This document shows, one piece after another, positions 1-5,697 of a stretch of 5,811 nucleotides of DNA. The DNA comes from JAVBNU01 sp964617065. Its GTDB lineage: Bacteria > Cyanobacteriota > Vampirovibrionia > Gastranaerophilales > Gastranaerophilaceae. The notes beneath the pieces are model-generated. The model was not told the DNA's origin, ran no database searches, and saw only the letters and a list, made by a program, of their open reading frames with translations. The stretch covers positions 1-5,811 of the forward strand of contig CAZTVM010000104.1 of NCBI GenBank assembly GCA_964617065.1, in the 5' to 3' direction. The stretch's first letter is position 1. Every line of letters begins with the position of its first letter. The position numbers and the translations under genes were made by a program.

Positions 1-97
1 GTAGTGATTTTAAGGATAAAATGTCAATTATTCATTATTAATGTAAAAAATTTATAAATCAGATATAGTATAGTTAAATATCTACGGTTCAACACTT

Positions 98-664
98 ATG
101 TTAAACATTTTAGTGTATCTGTTAACAAATGAAATTATTGCTTTACTGAATAAAAAAGAAGGCATAAAAATTTCATTTGATATGGTTAAGTCACTTGTTG
201 CAGTTGGCGGTAGTATTGGTAGACCACATATCGCAAAAGCAATAACAATGGCAAAAGGAACAGGCAGCGTGATTGAAGCGTATTCAAAATACATTCATGA
301 CGGTTCAAGTGTTTACGTACAAAGAAAAACAGTCACTCCGCATGATGCCGTCGAAATCATCTATCATGCAGGAGGAGTTCCTGTAATTGCACATCCATGT
401 GATATTGATATAGCGGAAAAAATTATTGAAGAATTAATGCAGTGTGGTCTGCTCGGAATTGAAGCGTATCATCGTAAACATTCTCCGGCTATGGTAGAGT
501 ATTATTTTACGTTGGCTGAAAAATTGGGTCTGATTGTAACAGGTGGCTCAGATTTTCATTCACCAAATCCGAACAACGGAAATATAATTATGGGTAAAAA
601 CTTTATACCTGAGTGGGTATATGAGTCACTTGTAAAAGCTAAAAAAAGGCTTGATATAGCTTAA
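98..664 (+). CDS. N-terminally truncated PHP-domain phosphoesterase (TrpH-like), probable gene remnant
   Basis: The 188-aa frame matches the C-terminal two thirds of PHP-domain metal-dependent phosphoesterases of the TrpH/YciV type, which hydrolyse 3'-phosphates of nucleotides or short RNA. Visible blocks are GGSIGRPHIAKA (residues 37-48), the conserved middle AGGVPVIAHP (91-100, H99 a likely metal ligand), GIEAYH (120-125) and GGSDFH (149-154, D152 and H154 likely ligands). Family members are usually about 280-290 aa. The N-terminal 'DLHxHSxxSDG' and 'TDHD' ligand motifs are missing. An in-frame TAG lies at 71-73 and no frame of bases 1-97 encodes the missing part. No Shine-Dalgarno precedes the ATG, so this start is probably fortuitous. 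A catalytically dead remnant is the likeliest reading. A separate C-terminal-only protein is less likely. The family call is firm, the functional status is not. Confidence 0.8.
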   Translation: MLNILVYLLTNEIIALLNKKEGIKISFDMVKSLVAVGGSIGRPHIAKAITMAKGTGSVIEAYSKYIHDGSSVYVQRKTVTPHDAVEIIYHAGGVPVIAHPCDIDIAEKIIEELMQCGLLGIEAYHRKHSPAMVEYYFTLAEKLGLIVTGGSDFHSPNPNNGNIIMGKNFIPEWVYESLVKAKKRLDIA

Positions 665-673
665 TTATAAATC

Positions 674-687
674 GAGGTAATACGTTG
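674..687 (+). promoter_or_regulatory. Shine-Dalgarno and TTG start of the pilin-like gene
   Basis: GAGGT at 674-678 sits seven bases before TTG at 685-687. The TTG opens the frame MKKAFTLVE, a prepilin leader. This fixes the true start of the next gene at 685 and not at the GTG at 732, which has no such site and would lose the leader. Confidence 0.75.
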
Positions 688-1313
688 AAAAAAGCATTTA
701 CATTAGTTGAAATTATAGTAATTGTTTACTTGTGTCAGTTATAGCAGCTATTTTTATTCCGTTTGTTATTGATGACTCGAAACAAGCGCAATTTATTTCA
801 AAATGGATACAAGTAGAAACAAATACAAAATACTTTTTTTCAGTGTTCAAGGTAACGCATAACGATTTTATAAAGGATTTAGATGGGGACAAAAAAGTCA
901 GCGAAGATGAAATTTTTAAACATTATTTGAAGTACTTGAATGATGAAAATATAAAAGAAATTGATACGAAAAATTACACCTACCGATACTTAAATAACAA
1001 AACAGTACCTAAAAATTCTCTGGATTATATCAGTAAAATTGTGGAAAAAGGCGACGAAATCATAGGTTTTACACATATTACTGACAAATGTAATGACAAA
1101 AATATACCTTGTGATAGATTATATTTCGATGTCAATGGCTATGAATTGCCTAATAAATTTGGTAAGGATATTTTTGGTTTTAATATATACAGGAGTAAGG
1201 TGGAGCCGTTTGGTTACGGTGAAAATTATTATGCAATAAAGCAAGACTGCTCACGAAAAGGCACAGGTTTATTTTGCTCAGTTTATTACTCAAAAGGTGG
1301 TCATCTGAACTGA
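685..1313 (+). pseudogene. Type IV pilin-like (pseudopilin) protein with EF-hand loop, disrupted by a single-base frameshift
   Basis: From TTG 685 the frame reads MKKAFTLVEIIVIV, then hits TAG at 742-744. The second frame, open from GTG 732, begins SVIAAIFIPFVI, the exact continuation of a pilin N-terminal helix. Adding one T to the TTT run at 725-727 joins them into a 209-aa protein. Restored features are a short basic leader (KKA), cleavage before F5, E at mature position 5, and a hydrophobic helix to about residue 31. A 12-residue EF-hand loop, DLDGDKKVSEDE, lies at 65-76. Cysteines at 136/143 and 189/198 could form disulfides. A DVNG-LPN-FGKDIFGF block lies at about 149-166, a pattern I associate with Gastranaerophilales pilin-like proteins. 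It would be exported, processed by a prepilin peptidase and assembled in, or anchored to, the inner membrane. The lesion could be a real mutation or a homopolymer sequencing error. Annotation tools would probably report only 732-1313 as hypothetical. Confidence 0.8.
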
Positions 1314-1324
1314 TTTTATATTAA

Positions 1325-1345
1325 AAATTGTTACAAATTGTTTAC
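1325..1345. repeat. Tandem direct repeat upstream of the small-gene pair
   Basis: AAATTGTTAC (1325-1334) is followed directly by AAATTGTTTAC (1335-1345), so the copies are one helical turn apart. The repeat overlaps the candidate -35 region of the 1420-1848 gene pair. It could be a tandem operator or simply AT-rich sequence. No regulator is identifiable. Confidence 0.4.
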
Positions 1346-1365
1346 TTTTTATTAGAAAATATTAA
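1338..1365 (+). promoter_or_regulatory. Weak sigma-70-type promoter candidate for the 1420-1848 gene pair
   Basis: TTGTTT (1338-1343) and TATTAA (1360-1365) are separated by 16 bp and lie in the only sizeable gap (106 bp) between the pilin-like gene and the small genes. The -35 is poor, so this rests mainly on position. Confidence 0.3.
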
Positions 1366-1419
1366 AGTTTTAATCTGCGTTGCCGATATACAATTGCGAG
1401 CAAATAAAAGGAACTCAGA

Positions 1420-1587
1420 ATGATAAATGGGATAAACAATGCTTGGGGGCAAATTTATAATTCGACGTCAAGTAACCAACAAAAAACTGTTTCAAAAGAA
1501 ACTTTGAGCACAGCTATTACTAACTTATGGGAGCCGGTGTTAGAATACTTTGATAATCCTATGAATGTAAATTTGTTTAGTGAATAG
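1420..1587 (+). CDS. Small hypothetical protein, 55 aa
   Basis: An ATG at 1420 follows a good Shine-Dalgarno (AAAGGA, 1407-1412, seven bases away) and opens a 55-codon frame ending in TAG 1585-1587. The protein starts MINGINNAWGQIYNS. It has a polar Ser/Asn/Gln/Thr-rich stretch at residues 14-31 and ends with a short, possibly helical segment around AITNLWEPVLEYF (32-44). There is no signal peptide, membrane segment or cysteine. I do not recognise a family. The stop codon overlaps the AGGA ribosome site of the next gene (9-base gap), so the two are very probably co-transcribed and translationally coupled. The well-placed ribosome site and coupling argue that it is real despite its length. Confidence 0.6.
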   Translation: MINGINNAWGQIYNSTSSNQQKTVSKETLSTAITNLWEPVLEYFDNPMNVNLFSE

Positions 1588-1596
1588 GAATTTGAC

Positions 1597-1848
1597 ATGA
1601 CTAACAATATTAATGAAATCAATATAAATTTTGGGGATTTGACATTATCTCAGCGTATACAACATATTTCAAACAAAGTCGAAGGACTGTTTGAAAATAT
1701 TTTGGAATCTATAGGCTCACCAGAAGTAGATAGTGTTTTTTCAGGTGAAGTTGCAAGCGAAACTGTTAAATGGCAAGGTCGCATTCACAATTTAGGTGTA
1801 ATAATGAGAGAAGGGCAAGAAAAAGCCAGTTTTAACAGTAAAATGTAA
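1597..1848 (+). CDS. Small hypothetical protein, 83 aa, helical
   Basis: ATG 1597 is preceded by AGGA (1586-1589) with seven bases of spacing, and the frame ends with TAA at 1846-1848. The product has an Asn/Ile-rich start (residues 1-12). An amphipathic helix candidate follows at about 17-39, with hydrophobics at I21, I24, V28, L31, I35 and I39. A second helical segment is possible at about 51-75 and includes W59. It has no cysteine, no membrane segment and no signal peptide, so it is probably cytosolic or exported by a leaderless route. I do not recognise the family. Its size and two-helix layout superficially recall small secretion-system or WXG100-like proteins, but no diagnostic motif supports either. 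It is the second gene of a tight pair with the 55-aa gene and converges on the 1862-2932 gene, 13 bp away. Confidence 0.7.
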   Translation: MTNNINEININFGDLTLSQRIQHISNKVEGLFENILESIGSPEVDSVFSGEVASETVKWQGRIHNLGVIMREGQEKASFNSKM

Positions 1849-1861
1849 TATTTTTATTTAA

Positions 1862-2932
1862 TTAAAAATTTTTCTTTTTAAATTTTATCGGGAAATTTTT
1901 TTGGAAAACATCGGAATGAATTTTTTCATCTAAAGTATCTATGCTTGGATCAACGTATTTTTTTATTATGACATGTTCAGTAAACTTACTTATAGGCTCA
2001 AGCATTAGTCCTAAAACTATAAAACCGCCTGCCGTTTTTATCAGTTTGTTTTGAAATAACAAAACTTTTTCATAATTTTTTAAAGTTAATTTCGCAGAAT
2101 GCGCTAAGTAGTCATTCATATATTTTTGTTTAAAAGTAGCTTCTTGCTTTTGAAATGCTCGGAACAAACTATTAGGCAAGAATTGATTTTTCTTTTTTTT
2201 CATTAAATCTGCTCTTATTGCAAATAGTTTGTCTATATTTTGGTCTAGATATTTGGATAATTGTCCTTTTTTTGCGTTAGCAAGAGAATAACACCCAAAA
2301 ATATTTTTGAAAAATCTACTAACAGGATTGGTCATCGCTCTTTCATCATTTATATATGTAATACGATTTTCAATAAATTTATGGAATTTATTTTTATAAC
2401 CACTTACATTATTGGTATAATCTTTAAATTTTTCCTGTTCCATAAAATCCAAAAGCGTATGTATAGCAGCATCTTTTTGGTTAAGACTCAACTTGTCACT
2501 AAACAACTTGCCAAGAGGACTCATAAGTTTTTGACCTGTAACAACTGCTGCAGTGGGCAGAACAATTCCTGAAAATGCTTGAAATATAGCTTGTTCAGTG
2601 CCTCGTTTCTTGCTTGGCGAATATGATTGTTTGTCATTTTTGTATTTGTCATAAATATCTGCACCAAAATATAATATTGTAGGAACCCACAAAAGAGTGC
2701 CCAATTTGGGCGCAATTTCACTAATTGCTGCACCAATTTCGTTGGAAAATGACAAACTTTTTAGCGGCCACCTTTGAAGGGGATCGTTGTACCTCATTTC
2801 ATTTAACTTTGCCCGCTTTTCCTCATCTGTCGCAACTCTTTTTGGAGTGTTTTTTTTAAGAGGTTCAGATTTCTGCTCCAACACAGTCGTTGATGCATTA
2901 TTTTTAAATGAAATGTTATTGATTTTAAACAT
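1862..2932 (-). CDS. Lineage-specific hypothetical membrane protein, 356 aa
   Basis: I do not recognise a family. The protein opens with MFKINNISFKNN, a short 'IN..SF' type N-terminus that I associate with many uncharacterised Gastranaerophilales proteins (inference). A polar, lysine-rich linker follows to about residue 60. Hydrophobic segments lie at about 76-91 (GTLLWVPTILYFGA), 115-133 (AIFQAFSGIVLPTAAVV) and 299-313 (TAGGFIVLGLMLEPI). A long basic and probably helical region (150-295) lies between the last two. The C-terminus is strongly basic (KFKKKNF). Two or three membrane passes are plausible. The start is fixed because an in-frame stop lies five codons upstream (2945-2947). The ribosome site is only a weak GAAAG at 2942-2946. 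It is transcribed divergently from the uracil-DNA glycosylase gene across a 118-bp gap in which I see no strong promoter. The reading frame is secure but the function is unknown. Confidence 0.75.
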   Translation of the reverse strand: MFKINNISFKNNASTTVLEQKSEPLKKNTPKRVATDEEKRAKLNEMRYNDPLQRWPLKSLSFSNEIGAAISEIAPKLGTLLWVPTILYFGADIYDKYKNDKQSYSPSKKRGTEQAIFQAFSGIVLPTAAVVTGQKLMSPLGKLFSDKLSLNQKDAAIHTLLDFMEQEKFKDYTNNVSGYKNKFHKFIENRITYINDERAMTNPVSRFFKNIFGCYSLANAKKGQLSKYLDQNIDKLFAIRADLMKKKKNQFLPNSLFRAFQKQEATFKQKYMNDYLAHSAKLTLKNYEKVLLFQNKLIKTAGGFIVLGLMLEPISKFTEHVIIKKYVDPSIDTLDEKIHSDVFQKNFPIKFKKKNF

Positions 2933-3050
2933 TCTGATAAACTTTCATTCTCGATGCGTTCCTTGTTTATACAAATAATATAAAAATAATTCGTTGTCAC
3001 TATCTACTGAAATTTTTACTTTTATTAATATATTTGCTAGTATTTTAGAT

Positions 3051-3635
3051 ATGGAAAAAGAACTTCTTGAAATCAAAAATAAATGCTTAAATTGCCAAAA
3101 ATGTGAACTTGCTAAAACTCGTTCAAATATCGTATTCTCAGATGGCATAGCTAATAATAAACTTATGCTAATAGGTGAAGCCCCGGGATTTTGGGAAGAT
3201 AAAAAAGGTTTACCATTTGTCGGAAAAGCCGGTCAGCTTTTAGATAAAATTTTTGAGTCTGTTAATTTGTCTAGACAAAAAGATGCTTATATTTGTAATA
3301 CAATAAAATGCCGTCCTCCTGAAAACAGAACTCCTTTACCGCAGGAAAAAAATGCTTGCCGTGAGTATTTAGATGCTCAAATATCTATTTTGAAACCGAA
3401 AATAATACTTTTGTGCGGCGGAGTAGCCGTGAATTCAATATTAGGCGACATTGGCGGCATCACAAAAGTACGAGGTAAGTGGTTTGAAAACGCCAACGGT
3501 TTTGAAGGTGTTAAAATTATGCCTATTTTTCACCCCTCTTACCTCCTACGAAATGAGTCACATGCTAAAGGTAGTCCTAAATGGTTGATGTGGAAAGATA
3601 TCCAAGAAATTAAAAGAGTTTACGATAAAATTTAA
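3051..3635 (+). CDS. Uracil-DNA glycosylase, family 4 ([4Fe-4S])
   Basis: This enzyme removes uracil from DNA, starting base-excision repair of deaminated cytosine or misincorporated dUMP. From ATG 3051 it is 194 aa, the normal size for family 4. The family pattern is complete. Cluster ligands are C15 and C18 (CQKCELAKTR) and C87 and C103 (KCRPPENRTPLPQE...AC). The active-site block is GEAPGFWED (42-50), followed by PFVGKAGQLLD (55-65). The late motif is HPSYLLR (161-167), followed by the typical KGSPKWLMW (173-181). The same frame extends upstream to a TTG at 2994. That would add 19 atypical residues before the conserved N-terminus without a ribosome site, so 3051 is preferred, although it too lacks a clear Shine-Dalgarno. 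A poor promoter candidate is CTGAAA (3007-3012) with TATATT (3029-3034). The stop overlaps the A-run that forms the U-tract of the opposing terminator. Confidence 0.94.
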   Translation: MEKELLEIKNKCLNCQKCELAKTRSNIVFSDGIANNKLMLIGEAPGFWEDKKGLPFVGKAGQLLDKIFESVNLSRQKDAYICNTIKCRPPENRTPLPQEKNACREYLDAQISILKPKIILLCGGVAVNSILGDIGGITKVRGKWFENANGFEGVKIMPIFHPSYLLRNESHAKGSPKWLMWKDIQEIKRVYDKI

Positions 3636-3656
3636 AAAAAACGACCTTACGGTCGT
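3634..3656 (-). terminator. Rho-independent terminator acting on minus-strand transcripts
   Basis: Read on the minus strand, ACGACC-GTAA-GGTCGT (3656-3641) is a perfect 6-bp hairpin followed at once by a run of Ts (3640-3634). On the plus strand the hairpin is followed by CTGAAAACAG, so it should not terminate the glycosylase transcript. It is the likely end of transcripts from the phosphoesterase gene 160 bp upstream, or of a separate RNA from the inverted-repeat block next to it. Confidence 0.8.
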
Positions 3657-3805
3657 CTGAAAACAGTTCACGAGTGAGAGTGGAATATGTATTATTCATA
3701 TAATAGTGAAAATCTTAAATTTTTTCATATTCCACATTTGTATACAAATTCATTAGTCTATCAGCCTAAGCATTTGAATAAAAAGTTACATCAATGTTTT
3801 CAGAC
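3655..3805. repeat. Inverted-repeat cluster bounded by 11-bp terminal inverted repeats (structured 3' UTR, small RNA or MITE-like relic)
   Basis: GTCTGAAAACA (3655-3665) and TGTTTTCAGAC (3795-3805) are perfect inverted copies. Inside are GTGGAATATG (3680-3689) with CATATTCCAC (3726-3735), enclosing TATTAT/ATAATA (3690-3695/3700-3705). There is also a perfect 14-bp palindrome, ATTTGTATACAAAT (3736-3749), and a short TCAC-GA-GTGA repeat (3668-3677). On the minus strand these can fold as a closed multi-branch RNA leading directly into the terminator at 3656-3634. A small transposon-like element is the other reading, but I see no target-site duplication or transposase. Confidence 0.55.
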
Positions 3806-3830
3806 AAAATATTTTACTTATTTAGGATAA
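3687..3830 (+). CDS. Possible small ORF, 47 aa, aromatic-rich
   Basis: ATG 3687 opens 47 codons to TAA 3828-3830, with a weak GAGAG (3676-3680) six bases upstream. The product begins MYYSYNSENLKFFHI and has nine tyrosines or phenylalanines in its first 25 residues. It has no recognisable motif. It runs through the inverted-repeat cluster and overlaps the 3' end of the minus-strand phosphoesterase gene by 13 bp. Because dense inverted repeats explain the same bases, it may well be non-coding. Confidence 0.25.
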   Translation: MYYSYNSENLKFFHIPHLYTNSLVYQPKHLNKKLHQCFQTKYFTYLG

Positions 3831-4573
3831 CGCTCTGTAGGATTGATTAACATTTCTGCAATTTTTTCAGAACCAACAAAATTCCGTTTTCGTAACAAAT
3901 CAGACTCTTTTTTATTGTCATATTTTATAAAACTATGTCTTATTGAAAAACTTTTTGTCTTTTTTTCATCAATTTCTATAATCGCATAACACGGATTTGG
4001 CTCAGGTGTGAGTGGACGACCTACACTGCCGACATTTACTACCGTTTGTTTGGTGTTTGTTTGATAACCACAAGGAACATGTGTATGCCCCACTAAAATC
4101 AAATCAGCAGCTGTTGATGAAATCATTTCTTCTACTTTTTCTAACGGTAAATCAGGTGTGATATTTTCATTGTTTAATCTCGGTGAACCATGTGCTAAAA
4201 ATATTTTTATGCCATTAATATTAATTTCTTTTGTTTTTGGCAAATTTCTTAAAAATTCTTTTTGTTGTTCAGAAATTGTATCTATATCCAGCTCCAAAGC
4301 GTTCCCCATAATTGGCATTTTTTCTTTTAGAAAATTTATGGTCTTCTTATCACCATTAGCTATTAGTTCATCAGTATTACCCTGGATAATAGTAAAATCT
4401 CTGGAGTTCATTAACTCTTGTATTTTTGTAATTATCTCTGAAGGACTTGCCCCCGCAAGCGATAAATCACCCAAACAAAAAATTTTGTCACAGTCCTCAA
4501 TTTCTATATCTTTTAACACAGCCTCTAAAGCTGACAAATTCCCATGAATGTCTGATATAACAGCTATTTTCAT
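3818..4573 (-). CDS. Calcineurin-like metallophosphoesterase, YfcE/MJ0936 type
   Basis: This is a dinuclear-metal phosphodiesterase or phosphatase of 251 aa. All ligand motifs are present in order: DIHGN (D8, H10), GDLSLAG (G35, D36), GNTDE (N66, D68), AHGS (H128) and GHTH (H163, H165), followed by NVGSVGRP (180-187). D68 stands where many relatives have His in 'GNHD', as is common in this subfamily. It has no signal peptide or membrane segment, so it is cytosolic. The natural substrate cannot be read from the sequence, and relatives act on various phosphodiesters. The start is clear, with TGAGGT six bases before the ATG on the minus strand. It is transcribed away from ispG from a shared 62-bp region. 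Its transcript probably ends at the terminator at 3656-3634, giving an unusually long 3' UTR of about 160-180 nt that contains the inverted-repeat cluster. Confidence 0.92.
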   Translation of the reverse strand: MKIAVISDIHGNLSALEAVLKDIEIEDCDKIFCLGDLSLAGASPSEIITKIQELMNSRDFTIIQGNTDELIANGDKKTINFLKEKMPIMGNALELDIDTISEQQKEFLRNLPKTKEININGIKIFLAHGSPRLNNENITPDLPLEKVEEMISSTAADLILVGHTHVPCGYQTNTKQTVVNVGSVGRPLTPEPNPCYAIIEIDEKKTKSFSIRHSFIKYDNKKESDLLRKRNFVGSEKIAEMLINPTERYPK

Positions 4574-4601
4574 AATTTTACCTCATTTTTGTAGTTTGCA
4601 G

Positions 4602-4616
4602 TATAATTCAATTATA
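4602..4616. promoter_or_regulatory. Back-to-back -10 elements of a divergent promoter
   Basis: TATAATTCAATTATA is a palindrome except for its central C. It gives a consensus TATAAT to the plus strand (4602-4607, for ispG) and another to the minus strand (4616-4611, for the phosphoesterase gene). The minus-strand box is preceded by TG plus one base (TGCTATAAT), an extended -10. Neither direction has a good -35. The expected starts lie about 20-30 bases before the two start codons. Confidence 0.6.
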
Positions 4617-4635
4617 GCAAAAAGAGAACAGAACT

Positions 4636-5697
4636 ATGATAAAAAGAAGAAAAACAAAACAAATTCAAATTGGTAACGTAAAAATCGGAGATAACGCCCC
4701 CGTAAGCGTTCAGTCAATGTGCAATACAGATACTCGTGACGCAAAAACGACTTTAACACAAATTAAGGCGCTTGCTGAAGTCGGTTGTGACATTATTCGT
4801 TTGGCAATTTTGGACAGCACTGCTGCTGACTCCATAAAAGAAATTAAAAAATCTTCTCCAATACCAATAGTAGCAGATATTCACTTTGATTACCGTTTAG
4901 CAATTAAATGTATTGAAAACGGCGTTGACGCACTTAGACTTAATCCGGGAAATATCGGCAGCAATGAGAACGTGAAAAAAGTTGTTCAATTAGCTAAAAT
5001 CAACAAAACACCTATTAGAATAGGCATAAATGCAGGCTCACTAGAAAAAAGTTTGAAAACTATGGATATTCCTCTTTCTGAAAAAATGGTCAATAGCGCA
5101 ATGAAACACATTGAAATTCTCGAACGAAATGATTTCGATTTGATTAAAATTTCGCTAAAATCAAGTGACGTTTTGACTACAATTGAGGCTTATCGTTTAA
5201 TGGCGCAAAAAGTCGACTATCCTCTACATTTAGGTGTAACCGAAGCAGGAACACTCAAAGGTGGTTTGGTTAAGTCAGCAGTGGGTTTAGGCGCCCTCCT
5301 CGCTGAAGGTATTGGTGATACCATTAGAGTTTCTTTGACTGAAAACCCTATCGAGGAAATACATGCCGGTTATGCAATTTTAAAATCATTAAATTTGAGA
5401 CAAAAAGGAATAAACTTTGTCTCATGCCCTACTTGCGGACGTTGTCAAATAGATTTGATTAATTTAGCTAAAAAAGTTGAAAATAAATTGGCTGATATTG
5501 ATAAACCTCTAACAATCGCAGTCATGGGCTGTGCAGTCAACGGTCCCGGTGAAGCATCTCACGCTGATTATGGTATTGCCGGAGGCATTAATGAAGGGTA
5601 TATCTTTAAAAAAGGTCAAATAATTAAAAAAATCTCTGAAAATGAACTTTTAAATGAATTTGAAAATATCGTAAGAAATGAAATAAAATCTTTTTAA
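4636..5697 (+). CDS. ispG: 4-hydroxy-3-methylbut-2-enyl diphosphate synthase (IspG/GcpE)
   Basis: IspG catalyses the next-to-last step of the MEP isoprenoid pathway, reductively opening methylerythritol 2,4-cyclodiphosphate to HMBPP. The 353-aa length fits the short bacterial two-domain form, without the large insertion seen in plants and some bacteria. The N-terminal TIM barrel shows VSVQSMCNTDTRD (23-35), ADIHFDYRLA (80-89), RLNPGNIG (101-108) and RIGINAGSLE (128-137). The C-terminal iron-sulfur domain carries SCPTCGRC (C264 and C267) and MGCAVNGPGEA (C299, with E306 as the fourth cluster ligand), then ADYGIAGG (310-317). It is cytosolic and receives electrons from flavodoxin or ferredoxin; the sequence does not say which. 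The start has only a weak AGAGA ribosome site eight bases upstream. No GC-rich terminator follows. The TAA overlaps the stop of a possible convergent gene. Confidence 0.97.
   Translation: MIKRRKTKQIQIGNVKIGDNAPVSVQSMCNTDTRDAKTTLTQIKALAEVGCDIIRLAILDSTAADSIKEIKKSSPIPIVADIHFDYRLAIKCIENGVDALRLNPGNIGSNENVKKVVQLAKINKTPIRIGINAGSLEKSLKTMDIPLSEKMVNSAMKHIEILERNDFDLIKISLKSSDVLTTIEAYRLMAQKVDYPLHLGVTEAGTLKGGLVKSAVGLGALLAEGIGDTIRVSLTENPIEEIHAGYAILKSLNLRQKGINFVSCPTCGRCQIDLINLAKKVENKLADIDKPLTIAVMGCAVNGPGEASHADYGIAGGINEGYIFKKGQIIKKISENELLNEFENIVRNEIKSF

Noticed and set aside
1850..1869. ATTTTT/AAAAAT hairpin between the convergent genes at 1848 and 1862.
   Set aside because: A six-pair, A/T-only stem is too weak to call a terminator in DNA this AT-rich.
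2261..2572. Open plus-strand frame of 103 codons opposite the membrane protein gene.
   Set aside because: It is a shadow of the minus-strand gene, with no ribosome site and no recognisable protein features. Similar shadows at 82-294, 2521-2736, 2787-3000, 2945-3148 and 4158-4547 were dropped for the same reason.
2994..3050. Upstream TTG start for the uracil-DNA glycosylase.
   Set aside because: It adds 19 residues outside the family's usual N-terminus and has no ribosome site.
3651..3662. GGTCGTCTGAA closely resembles a Neisseriaceae DNA uptake sequence dialect (AGGTCGTCTGAA).
   Set aside because: Nothing else in the window looks neisserial; it occurs once, inside a terminator arm of an AT-rich genome, so chance is the better explanation unless the 10-mer proves over-represented genome-wide.
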